A stretch of 64,000 bases of DNA from Cavia porcellus. Taxonomy: Eukaryota; Chordata; Mammalia; Rodentia; Caviidae. A program made the translations under genes and the position numbers. This document shows positions 47,851 to 57,560 of the stretch, in pieces; position 1 is the first letter of the stretch, and every line of letters begins with the position of its first letter. Location: the NCBI RefSeq assembly GCF_034190915.1, contig NW_026947486.1, positions 23,801,001-23,865,000 on the forward strand, in the 5' to 3' direction. The notes under the pieces are model-generated. The model was not told the origin of the DNA and did not search any database. It saw only the letters and a list, made by a program, of their open reading frames with translations.

Positions 47851-48080
47851 GGGAGGTAGCCCCACTCACCTACTTGTATTGCATGTGTCTTGGTCTCCAG
47901 GCACAAAACTGGTTCACCTAACTTACCACCTGCTGGCTCATGTTGGTACTGTTGCTTCAGACTTTTCTGCACCACTAGTCTTACCTGTCCGGAATGTGAA
48001 TTCTAGGTGGAGTCCCAGTGTGTTGCTGGATTCCCTCTGGTCTCTGGGCCCTGAGTCCTGTCAGTTGTGCGAATGGAAGC

Positions 48081-48260
48081 CTGTTCTGGGCCCTCTTCCT
48101 CCCAGTTGCCATGGCTCTGGGTAAGTGATGGAGCAGGATTCTGTTTTGGACCCTTTTCTGCCAGTTGTGGCAATTCTGGGTCACTGGTAGAGTGCGAGCC
48201 TATATAGGACCTTATTCTGCCAGTTGCTGCAACTCCTGGACAAACTCCAAAAGCACTTCA
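48081..48260 (-). promoter_or_regulatory. 60-bp monomers in the 5' UTR of L1 copy 4
   Basis: ctgttctgggccctcttcct (48081), ctgttttggacccttttctg (48141) and tatataggaccttattctgc (48201) are exactly 60 bp apart, each followed by a ccagttg(c/t)-type stretch. A partial unit precedes (about 48040). It is a short-monomer 5' promoter, unlike the 334-bp monomers of copy 2. Confidence 0.7.
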
Positions 48261-48477
48261 TCCAGAACCTCTAGGTGTCTTGCTGCTCGGTTGTGTCTCC
48301 TTCACTCACTTGCTAGTTCTTGCAAATTTATACGGAAAGTTAAGTTTTGCCCTGCAAAAATGCAGGACTTAGCTAAATGTTTAATGCATAAAGGAAGTAA
48401 ATGCAGAATTCTCAGGATAGTCTCTAACAGGCCCAACAGGAAATGAGCCTGAACTCCATTATTCATGACATTGTATT

Positions 48478-49025
48478 TTAATTATTTGAGCAATTTATAC
48501 TCCAAAGGATAGTGCTCATGAACATTTCATCACAGATTAGTAGGGTCAGGATGAATATTAACTTGAAAAGCACATATCCTGAAGGGCTCTCCATTAAGGA
48601 CTGCTGTCTGACCAAGCTGTGAAAAGGAGACACTACTTCTGCCCCAGTCACACATGAGGGAGAAAGAGGAAGAGGAAGATGAAGAGAAAAGGGCCAGGGC
48701 TCTTCACCCTGATCTTCATCATCTCCCAAGAGTGCAGTAGGTGTGGGATGTTCTCCAGCAATTAAAGGGCAAAGAACGACATGGACCAAGTTTCATGTGC
48801 AGAAAGTTTCAGGGGAAATAATAGAGCCCTTGGATAATCACATATATACCTTCTCTTGATCCAAACTCTACAAACGCCCATTTGAGGAAACCAAGGATTA
48901 TGTTTGATAACATCTTGCAACATGTGAGAAATCAAGTGACTACTAATTCGAGTGTCATACTGGGGCAACAGACTTTCCCATAAAGGCATATAGTACTGTA
49001 CTTTAGTGGACGAAGTCTGCCACAT
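48478..49025 (-). pseudogene. gag: Retroviral gag, matrix region remnant (ERVK-like)
   Basis: The minus frame 49025-48762 includes DVIKHNPWFPQMG, matching the PWFPxxG motif of betaretroviral and IAP matrix proteins, and continues with a helical part. The next frame (48789-48478) contains LIAGEHPTPTALL and an acidic DDEDQGEEPWPF stretch, so a shift near 48770 breaks it. Upstream on the same strand are a leader, a primer-binding site and an LTR in the right order. Nothing after matrix remains; the remnant stops at the 5' end of L1 copy 4. Confidence 0.65.
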
Positions 49026-49173
49026 TACTCTGGCTGACTACTGCACACTCAAGGTTCTTTTTCTTTCTTTTGTCCTTTAGTCATATTCTTTTGCTGGCCA
49101 GCACCTTTGAACTGCAGAAGTACCATATGCAGATTCATCACACTTTACCACCTGGGTGGATTTCCTTGGTCAC

Positions 49174-49191
49174 ATCCATGTTCTGGTGCCA
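49174..49191 (-). other. Primer-binding site, tRNA-Lys3-like
   Basis: Minus strand TGGCACCAGAACATGGAT lies two bases after the LTR end and resembles the tRNA-Lys3 primer-binding site used by betaretroviruses, with several mismatches. Confidence 0.6.
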
Positions 49192-49193
49192 TC

Positions 49194-49583
49194 TGTAGTG
49201 GGCCAATCTACAAGCTTGTACTTTATCAAGGGTTGATGAAGATGAAACATAGAGACATAGAATAGGTTAAAATGTTGGGGACCAGGGGACTCTTGTCTCC
49301 CTTCGATAAAGAGCTCCCCTTGACTGGGGCACCTTGGCTTTAATCACTCAGACACAAGCACAAGCAATGAGAGTAAAGCAAGATTCATCTCTCTCGCACC
49401 ATTCATGGTACATGCCCAGATAAACACCAGAATCTCAGCTATATTAGTTTTCCCTGCAGTGTGTCAGCACACACTCTAACAGCCTTGGCTCACAGAAGAG
49501 GACAATTAGGGCTTAACCCTTTTATCTGATCTCCCACAGGGACTGAGTAGAGCAGACTTGTTAGGAGGTGGGTTATGTCCACA
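49194..49583 (-). mobile_element. 5' LTR of ERVK-like provirus
   Basis: Minus strand begins TGTGGACATAACC and ends CCCACTACA. A TATA-like GATAAAAGG lies at 49518-49526 and an ATTAAA polyadenylation signal at 49339-49344. It is directly followed by a primer-binding site and a gag remnant, which fixes it as the 5' LTR. The outer boundary is uncertain by a few bases. It is unrelated in sequence to the LTR at 519-845. Confidence 0.6.
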
Positions 49584-49596
49584 AGATGTAGGTCAT

Positions 49597-49942
49597 TGTC
49601 TTAGTTACTTTTAACTCATCGCTGAAACAAAACACCTGACGCCAGAGTTAGGGAAGGAAAGGTTTATTTCTGACAGTTCTTGTAGGCTTCAGTCCTCACT
49701 CAGTTAACACCAATGCAGGATGCCATGGTGGGGCCACAGTTCATGGCAGCTGCAAACAGCAAGGCACCAACTGGAAAGAGACACTTACCTTCTGCCTGCT
49801 GTCAAATCATATCTTGCCTCACACCAGGTGGTCGTAGCACTCACACCACCAATCAAAGCACTAGACACTGAACCAATCACAATGATGATTTGGTCAAGTC
49901 CATAATTTATGAGGCTTGGGGCCACTGACATAAACCATGACA
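49597..49942 (-). mobile_element. Solo MaLR-like LTR
   Basis: Same family as 34171-34507: plus strand tgtcttagttacttttaact ... aaaccatgaca. Target duplication GTCAT (49592-49596) / GTCAC (49943-49947). The interior has been lost, presumably by LTR-LTR recombination. Confidence 0.85.
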
Positions 49943-49947
49943 GTCAC

Positions 49948-50166
49948 TGAGAATGTGATTTGGAACTGCTTCCTCAGTTTCTCTCAACATGCTCTGCTTA
50001 CTGGCTACAATGATACAGGCAACTTTACTGCTCTGTGCCCCTCTGCCAGTTTTGTGTGGATCCTGCCAACCATGGACTACAAATGTTAGCCAAAATAAAC
50101 CTCTTCTTTTTTGAATTGTGGATATTGGATATTGTGTACCAGCAACTTAGCAAGTAGCTAAGACAT
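49948..50166 (+). mobile_element. MaLR LTR 3' part, plus strand
   Basis: Contains ccaaaataaacctcttcttt (AATAAA) and ends gcaagtagctaagaca, the 3' layout of MaLR LTRs such as 13763-14175. Probably a 5'-truncated old copy. Confidence 0.5.
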
Positions 50167-51317
50167 TCCCTTAATAACTTGTTGCTTATTTGCACATCCT
50201 TAACCCATACAAAATCTCAAATAAATTTAATAACAAAGTCATAATACTACCTGATATAAAACTATCCAACTGACAAATGAAAATACATTTCACCAAAAGT
50301 GATTGTAGTCCTTGAGCAATGTTTTCGCTCCTCTGGCTATTTCCCAGTTTAAATAATAACATGTAAAATTAATACAGTACATAAATATTTGCATAAAGTC
50401 AATATATCTTACGTTGCATAACAAATTGAAAGAAAAAAAGGTGTTTGAGCTCTCATTCTATCTAACTATATAAATGCATACATATATATATGCAAATATG
50501 CATAACAAAAAGAGGAGAAAATACTCCTAATAGTTGTTGTCCTAATTTATATAAATGGTCATATGTTCATAGTTGGTATTTATCACTGCCTTCTACTATT
50601 TATTCTATACTTGCTCTGCATTCAGCAAATACCTCAACCTCTCATGTTTCTTTCCTGGCAGAGTAACCCAAATCTTTACTAATGAAGGATCTGAGCCATT
50701 CATAGTCCAGTTTGTATTGGGTCTTAGTTTTACACTGACTTTAATCGCAGAGCTTAGCAATAGTAACAGGTTGGGATCTGTTTGAAGTTGGAAACTGACT
50801 ACACATGCAAGGCTGGAGCATGGCCACCTCAAGCATGAAAAGTACACAGGGCCAACCACAAGAAGAAGTTGCTTCAGCCAAGAGAACACCTAGCCCCAAG
50901 ACGATCTGAACACTGGGTTGCTAGGATAATGGGGTGTCATAAGTTGCTAAAATGTATAAACATTTCTGTAGTGAGGGGGCAATTCCTTTCCTCCTATCGG
51001 GAGGGGAAGGGCTCCACTTGACTCCAGCTTTCTCTCTTCTTTACTTTCTCAACCTCTCACCATCCTTCTCGCCAGAAAACATCTGGGGATGTGTGAGTCA
51101 TGGCACTAACACATGTCCTAAGAGATCTTCTGTATCCAGCGCACTGCTTTTTACTTCCATTGTGGAAGTAGTCCAATTTCCTTTTGGGGGCCTGAGTACA
51201 TCACTCCAGCAAACAACAAAAGTTCCTTCTTGTTCTGTGGAGGCGTGAAGAGCTCAAAGTGACTGAGATGCTGAACTTCCACTTGATGAGACTCATTATT
51301 GTACCTATTGGTGGAAG
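50167..51317. other. Unassigned sequence
   Basis: 50167-50560 is very AT-rich. 50600-51300 has a 94-codon minus frame (50605-50889) and a pyrimidine-rich part (51030-51080) but no domain or repeat that I recognise. An endogenous-retrovirus origin is possible but unsupported. Confidence 0.3.
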
Positions 51318-51322
51318 CATGG

Positions 51323-51664
51323 TGTCTTAGTTACGTTTTACTCGTCACTGAGACAAAATACCTGAAGCCCAAAGTAGGGAAAGGAAAGGTTTATTTCTTA
51401 CAGTTTTTGGAGGTTTCAGTCCACACTCAGTTGTCTCCAAGATAGGCAGGCATGGCTAGGCTGCAGCTCATGGCGGCCGCCAGCAGCAAGTTCAAATCAG
51501 CAAAGAGCAAGACACACCTTCTTCCTGCCATTACATCACACCCTGGCTCCACCCTTATGTGGGTGGAGCACTGACACAATCAACCCAAGCACTAGACAAT
51601 GAATGAATAACAAATGCACAATTCAAACTCTTGAGGGCTGGGGACACAGACATAAACCATGACA
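51323..51664 (-). mobile_element. Solo MaLR-like LTR with perfect target duplication
   Basis: 342 bp of the same family (plus strand tgtcttagttacgttttact ... aaaccatgaca) between two identical CATGG 5-mers (51318-51322, 51665-51669). Confidence 0.9.
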
Positions 51665-51669
51665 CATGG

Positions 51670-52407
51670 CAACTTCTAGAACTCAGATCTGTAGAACAGC
51701 AGAACATGAAGTTTCAGAAAGCTGCAGAAAAATTTTGCAGTTGGGTCACTAAAAGTCAAACTAAGTGATGTTGCTCCTGTTTCTTCCATTGCGTAAATTA
51801 CAAATCTTAGCTATTGGAGAAAAGCATCATATATTGGACGCTGATTTTGAGTCAGCACCCATAAATATATTCACATTTTTTGTTCATGCATTCATTTATG
51901 TCAAGTTACATGCCGTTCTCCAGACTTACTTGCTACCAATTTTCCAATTATATTTCATTCAAGTCCCTGAACACTTTGCCAAACCACGGCCAGGGCACAT
52001 CAATCGGGATGTAATCTCGTATCTTGACTTTCTTTTTTCAAAAAACTGAAAAATCAGGTGTATTGTTTCATGTTCTATTCACTGGGATAATGTCCTTTCA
52101 TCATGGTCCTTTGAGGATGTCCCAGAAAGGGGCTGTCTGGACTAGAACTGTCTAGTCTCTAGTGATGCCTGCATAATGTTCAGAACCATGTATAAACCAA
52201 ATCTGAGTCTTATTGTGTGAACAGACTGTAGAGGACTCCCTGGGAAGCCACTGGCTAGTAGACAGAAGACAGTGCAGCAGGTACGAGTATAATGAATGTT
52301 TCATCTACGGTATACTGCTTGAAGTTCTACCCACGAGGAGTCCCTTCAACTTTGGGGCTTATCAAAGGATCCAAACAGAATATCAATATTCCACGTTCAA
52401 TTTACCT
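51670..52407. other. Unassigned sequence
   Basis: No recognised repeat. A plus frame of 94 codons (51765-52049) has no recognisable domain. Confidence 0.35.
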
Positions 52408-52565
52408 GAACTGCCGAGGGCAGTGTCACAGGCATGTAATCCCGGCACTCGGGAGACTGAGGTAGTAGGATCATTGTGTGCTTGAGGCCGTCCTGGGCCG
52501 CACAGAGTTCAAGGCTAGCCTGAATTACAGAGCAGGGCCCTCTTTCAAAACACAACACAACACAA
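52408..52565 (+). repeat. B1-type (7SL-derived) SINE
   Basis: caggcatgtaatcccggcac then tcgggagactgaggtagtag, gttcaaggctagcctgaatt and an A/C-rich tail of (AACAC) units. This is the 7SL-derived SINE architecture with a polymerase III B box. Confidence 0.8.
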
Positions 52566-52599
52566 CAATACACAATAACCATCAACAACAAAAATAGAC

Positions 52600-53700
52600 C
52601 ATCAACAAAAAAAATAGACCCCCAAACTCCAGTGTACATGAAGTACATTAAATCTGGTGGATCATCTTGTGCATCTTGTACTGCAACCTGAGCCTTCTCC
52701 CATTCTGGGCCCCACTTAAAGCGCATAGCTGTTTTGGCCACTCAGAAAATGAAATAATAACAAAATTAGGCATACTTTGATTTCAAACTGAATGACCCCT
52801 CTATATCATGCCTCTCTCTTGGTTGTTAGAAGGGCCCATATGCAACAACTTATCCCTCACTGCAGAAGGGATATCTTGACATGCTCCACACAGCTGCACT
52901 TCTTCAAATTTCATGCAAGTAGTAGGTCACTGAATTTTAGTCATTTATTTCTCCCCTTCTGATGTACCAAAGTCTCACGAATATATTTAGAGTAGTTGCT
53001 GCTTCAGGCTCACTAGATCCAATCACCACATAATGATACCAACTTAATGGTGTGATATTGTGTGGTAGCTTGTGTGATATCTTGTGGAAGGGAAGAGCAA
53101 TCAAGATTCTTGCAGTTAAATTGTGGCACAGAACGGGAGAGTTGATATGCCCTTGAGGTAGGACAGTAAAGTTATACTGTGGGCTGTGAGAGCTGGAAGA
53201 AAATTGTTTCTGGTGGCACTCAGATAGATAGGTATAGAGCAAAAAGGCATTTCCAGATCACTAGGTGAAAAGCAGGTACCAGGGGATGTGCTAATTTGCT
53301 TAAAGAATGAAGTCGTACCTTGTTTAACCGTGGCATTTGGAGGCACCATTCAGTAAAACATATGACAATCCGCTGTTACTCAGCAAATTCCATCTGGGCT
53401 CTATATATGCCAAACAGAGGAGCTGAATGGGGATGTGGTGAAAATTACCAACTTTGTATTTCCCTCGTCTTTGACGGGAACACATCACTATGATCCCTCC
53501 AGCAATGTGATGTTGGTTCTAATTAACTGTTTTCCAAGACATGGGTTCTAATGACCTTTTTCCTTGTAGAAGATTCTCACTCCATAGGTCAGAGAACTAA
53601 TATGGGGATTCTTCCAGCTGTTTTCGATTCTAATGATATATTCTGGACACAATGGATGTTAGTAATTTATGCAAGAATAATTTCAGCAGGAAATCAATAA
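52600..53700 (-). pseudogene. pol: ERVL-type pol: reverse transcriptase remnant
   Basis: The minus frame 53242-52937 encodes FTVLPQGHINSPVLCHNL followed by a worn active-site strand (YxDD replaced, HYVVIGSSEPE) typical of ERVL RT. Upstream, 53349-53116 carries the preceding RT part, and the plus text to ~53690 matches the ERVL region before RT (e.g. aggtcagagaactaatatgg). Downstream 52741-52610 contains FKWGPEWEKAQVAVQ, the RT connection region (usually F-WGPEQEKAL). Several shifts; no LTR attached. B1 sits at its 3' end. Confidence 0.7.
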
Positions 53701-53766
53701 TATTTTATTAAAATGGGCACAGGAAATATTATCTGTGAATCCATACTGACACATAAACAATTTATG

Positions 53767-53844
53767 GCTAGTGTTGTAGTTCATTGGTAGAGCATTTGCT
53801 TAGTTGCCACTAGGCTCTGAGTTTGAACCCAAGCATCATAAAAG

Positions 53845-53876
<32 letters not shown>
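53767..53876 (+). repeat. ID-type SINE with (TAAA)n tail
   Basis: ggctagtgttgtagttcatt, gagtttgaacccaagcatca and a tail of aaataaataaataaa (53840-53876). Old copy. Confidence 0.7.
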
Positions 53877-54849
53877 AAAGAGTACGGAACTTCCATACAG
53901 AATGATCCTCAGTATTATATTCCATGTAAGTAAATACTTTTCTTCAGGAATTTAATTCCTCTTCCATGTAGCATGGGCTTCCGGAGATTACAGAATGGAA
54001 AATACAGACAGCAACTTTTGAATGACAAAACATGGAAGATACTGTCCTAAATGGATGGTCAACAATAATGTCGCCAGTGGCATATTACCCTGATGTTCTG
54101 ACATACTGTGATGAGAGGGAAACCTTACCTTTCATGACCAGTTTTAGTCATATTGGTATCATCTGATAAGATGCAATAGAAACAAATGTCATTTTTTGTA
54201 TTAGTTTACCAAGCCCATAACCCTGCTTAGTATGAAAGAACATTAGACATACATATCCACCTTACTTTAACACTATGCTCCAAGTGTATCAGGATCATGA
54301 AACTAAAGGAAAAGGTAGTTTTTATATCACAGGCTGGAAGTGAATATCGAAACCCTTGTTGAAACACAAAGTGCGGTGTGATATATTGTATAGTGTCAGA
54401 TTAAGGACTTTGGCAGCAAATTTGTTAGTCTGTGGTTCGGATGTTGTGTTAATTTCTTAGCTTCCACAAATGCACCGTTGCCGCATTAAGAATAAGGAAA
54501 GCCTGATAAAATGCATAGATCATTCTCTGTACTACCTTTGCAAGTTTTCTGTGAATCTAAAATTATCAACCCCCAAAGAATATACGCAAAAAACGTTTTG
54601 AGAAATATGCAACGTAGTGCCTGAGATTCAGAAGCTGACCTGGTACTCCCAATTAGATGATGTTTCTCTCCTGTGAGATACAAATATTTTCACAGAATAT
54701 CAGCTTCGGACCCGGGTACTCTGAGACAATGATAAAATGGGACAAAGCATGGCTGCTTCATCATTTTGTCAAAGGGCAGCCACAAGTAGGTGATCTGTGG
54801 GTGACAGTTAACCTCGATTCCCAATTGTTTGGCTTGAGAGATGACTAGA
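53877..54849. other. Unassigned sequence
   Basis: Nearly 1 kb without a repeat or coding signal that I can recognise. It may be more ERVL interior or unique DNA. Confidence 0.3.
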
Positions 54850-55112
54850 AGATTAATAAACCATACATCTGCGTGTATCTGAGTGCACCACGAGGACATC
54901 ATTTTGAGAACTATCTTATTTCTGGCCCCTTCTCTGGCCATACTCTCTGCTTCTGGTTGCCATGAAGCTTCTGACAAGGCTTTGCCATATTTCTGCCTTG
55001 CAGCTAGTGCCAATGGAGGACTGAAACTCTGTGCCAGAATAAATCTTTCCCTATTTAAGTTGTATGTGTCAGGTGTTTTGTCTCAGCAATGGAAAGTTGA
55101 TCAATACACTGT
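54850..55112 (+). mobile_element. MaLR LTR 3' part
   Basis: gccagaataaatctttccct (AATAAA) then atttaagttgtatgtgtcag, gtgttttgtctcagcaatgg and an end aaagttgatcaatacac match the 3' third of rodent MaLR LTRs. Confidence 0.6.
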
Positions 55113-55489
55113 GCACACTCCCTTTGTGCAAATGGATGGCTGTTACTTAGTTTTCCAAATGTTATATTTGCTCTTGTCTCTCCTCCCTATAGATAAACTT
55201 GTACTGAGATACACACTCAAAATTGCTCATGCCTCCCAAAAATTTACAATTTGATTGAACTTTTCTTTCCTTAGGCCCTCCAGCAAATCGGGCCATCAAA
55301 ACTCAAATCCTTTAATAGGTTTTAATACCCATCACTGACATACTCCCTGTTATTCCACGGTGCATGTTCTCCCTTGCTCAACAGTGCGTGGTGCACATCA
55401 AACAGTGTAACTTGTTTAACTACAGGTGTCTTTGTCAGTCTCTGTAGCTAGGAGGTCATACTCCTTAACCCATTGAATTGCATGATGCT
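55113..55489. other. Unassigned sequence
   Basis: No repeat or frame recognised. Confidence 0.35.
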
Positions 55490-56750
55490 TTAGGTAAGTA
55501 TCAGTTGACTGTGCATATGTGGGGCTATTTCTGGGGTCTATTATCTTCCATTTATCAACTGACTTTTACACTAATCTAACAGTGTGTTTCTCACTGTGCC
55601 TTTGTAGCAAGTTCTGAAGTAGAGTAACATAACTGTTGTCTTTAAAGAACATTTTGAGTTTAGAGCTTTTGTTTCTGTGCATGAATTTTAGCATCACTTT
55701 GTTAATTTTTCCAAAGAAATATCTGCTACAGTATCAGTAGGAATCAAAATGACTTTGTAGATCAGCTTGGGGAGAAGTTTCCTAAAAATATTGAGACTTT
55801 GAACCCAAGAACATGGCATATCTCTGCAATTATTAGATTTTTGTAAATTTCTCTTAGTGACCATTTGTAGTTTTGCTTGAGATGACAACACAAGAGTATA
55901 TGGCAGTTCTATGTTTAACTTTTTGAGTAATCTCGGTATTAGTTCCCACACTGGTTGCATATCTGTGTGTCTTCTTTGGAAAAATACCTATGCATGTCTT
56001 TGCATGTCTTTGCCTTTTTTGATCAAGTCACATATTCTGGGTATGAACTTTTAGGAGTTCTTAATTTTTTTAAATGAACTCCTTATCACATATATGGTTT
56101 ACAAATATTTTTCCCCATTTCGTAGCTTGTCTTTGCCTAGTCGTTTCTTCTGCTGTCCTAAAACCTTTCTATCTTGCTGTTATCACATTTGGTCTATTTG
56201 GAGTTTTCCTGATCTCTTTTGGGTATCGTTGCCTGTGCTTTGGTGTTATATTCGATTCAAGAAATCATTCCAGAGACCAATGTTAAGAAGATTTTCTCCT
56301 GTTTTCTTGCAGGAGAATAAGTTTTAGGTCTTAGCTTTAAGTGTTTAATCCATTTTGAGTTAAGTTTTCGGTGTGATATAAGATAAGGACCCAATTTCAT
56401 TCTTTTGGGTATGGATATCGAGTTTTCCCCGAATCATTTACTGAAGAGACTATACTTTCTCTCATGTGTTCCTGGCACCCTTGTCAAAAATGTGGGCATA
56501 ATTCTGGGATGTCGATTCATTGCAAAGTTTTGCGTGACTGTTTGTATGCTGGTACCCTAGAGTTAGGGGAGTGTGATACCTCCAACTTTGCACTGTTGTA
56601 GGATTCCTTTGGCCCCTTGGGAGATTTTGAATCTTTGGAGTTCTTTTCTCTTTCTGTGAAAAACATCTTTGAGATTTTGACACTGACTGGATCCACTCTT
56701 CATCACTTCAAGTAGGATGGGCAAAGTGTGTCTGTCTTTTTCTCTTTTTT

Positions 56751-56767
56751 CTTCCTTCCTTCCTTCC

Positions 56768-56840
<73 letters not shown>
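56751..56840. repeat. (TTCC)n(CT)n microsatellite
   Basis: Four ttcc units followed by about 35 CT dinucleotides. It lies at the T-rich tail side of the minus-strand B1, from which it may have grown. The leucine/serine repeat frame over it is an artefact. Confidence 0.95.
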
Positions 56841-56841
<1 letters not shown>

Positions 56842-56844
56842 TTC

Positions 56845-56973
56845 TTTTCTTTCTGTTTTTTATAGATGGGTTCTCACCGTGAGGCCCAGGCTGACCTTGA
56901 ACTCACAGCAGTCCTCCTTGCCTCAGCCTCCCGAGTGCTGGGATTGCAGGCATGCACCACCACACCTGGCTAG
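56845..56973 (-). repeat. B1-type SINE, minus strand
   Basis: Reverse complement reads gccaggtgtggtggtgcatg, cctgcaatcccagcactcgg, gaggctgaggcaaggaggac and gttcaaggtcagcctgggcc: a 7SL-derived SINE in good condition. Confidence 0.85.
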
Positions 56974-57560
56974 GATGGGTGTTTTAACGTGTTAATTCTT
57001 TCAATTCATGTACGCAAGATGTCTGTTCATTAATCTGTGTCTTTACTTTCCTTCATTATCTGTTTTAGTTATCAGCATACTAGTCTCATACGCCTATAGG
57101 TATGTTCCTAAGTATTTTATTATTTTTGTTGATATTGTGAATGAGCGGTTTTCTTTATTTCCTTTTTAGGTAGTTCATAGTTTCCATTTGGAAATGTTAC
57201 CAAAGTTTGCCTGTAAACTTTGTATCCTGCAGCCATTCTAAATTTATTCATTCTAACAGAGAAAAGTTTTATTTTTTCCTCTAGATTCAGGTTCTTTTGA
57301 TTTCTCGAATGCGTCTTTGTTATTCGGGCTGGGACTTGTAATTATAAGTGGTGAAAATGAGCATCCATATCTTGTACCTGAAATAGAAGGAAAGCTTTTA
57401 ATTCATCTCTGCTGTTTTGATGTTGACTATATGTTTCTCACGCGTGGCCTTTATTGTGTTTAGGCAAGTGCCTTCTCTTACCATCGGCTTAGAGTTTTGA
57501 TTTCACCCAAATGCTTTTTCTGCATCTAGCCTGTGATGATCCTGTGCTTCCCGTGTTCGT

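Larger units (their letters stand above)
41320..48470 (-). mobile_element. L1 copy 4, long, decayed
   Basis: 3' UTR 41320-41790; ORF2 41791-45439; ORF1 about 45480-46480; 5' UTR 46480 to about 48470. ORF2 pieces include the endonuclease start (45185-45439, FNSPIKRNRLPEWIKKQ), its middle (44773-44955), an RT piece where the active-site FADD reads LEDD (43220-43489) and 42820-43041 (IPIKIPLSERKELDK). Many shifts and stops. Unlike copies 1 and 3 it retains an ORF1 region. Confidence 0.8.
55490..57560 (-). mobile_element. Old L1M ORF2 relic, interrupted by a microsatellite and B1
   Basis: Antisense L1M ORF2 text is recognisable in 55660-55950 (ttagcatcactttgttaatt), 56330-56480 (ccattttgagttaagttttc; ttcccttgtcaaaaa-like) and 57060-57560 (cctaagtattttattatttt; aatgctttttctgcatctag). 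The frames are destroyed. Interrupted at about 56750-56975 by a microsatellite and a SINE. Confidence 0.65.

Noticed and set aside
47597..48124. Lysine-rich plus frame and Phe/Ser-rich minus frames
   Set aside because: They translate the (AAAGG)n microsatellite in an L1 5' UTR and are not genes.
50605..50889. 94-codon minus frame with NWTMNGS sequon, considered as retroviral env
   Set aside because: A single glycosylation-like motif is not enough; no LTR, membrane segment or neighbouring retroviral motif supports it.
56717..56995. 92-codon plus frame with Leu-Ser repeats
   Set aside because: Translation of the (CT)n microsatellite running into a B1 SINE. The similar frames at 63096-63317 and 63230-63421 have the same cause.
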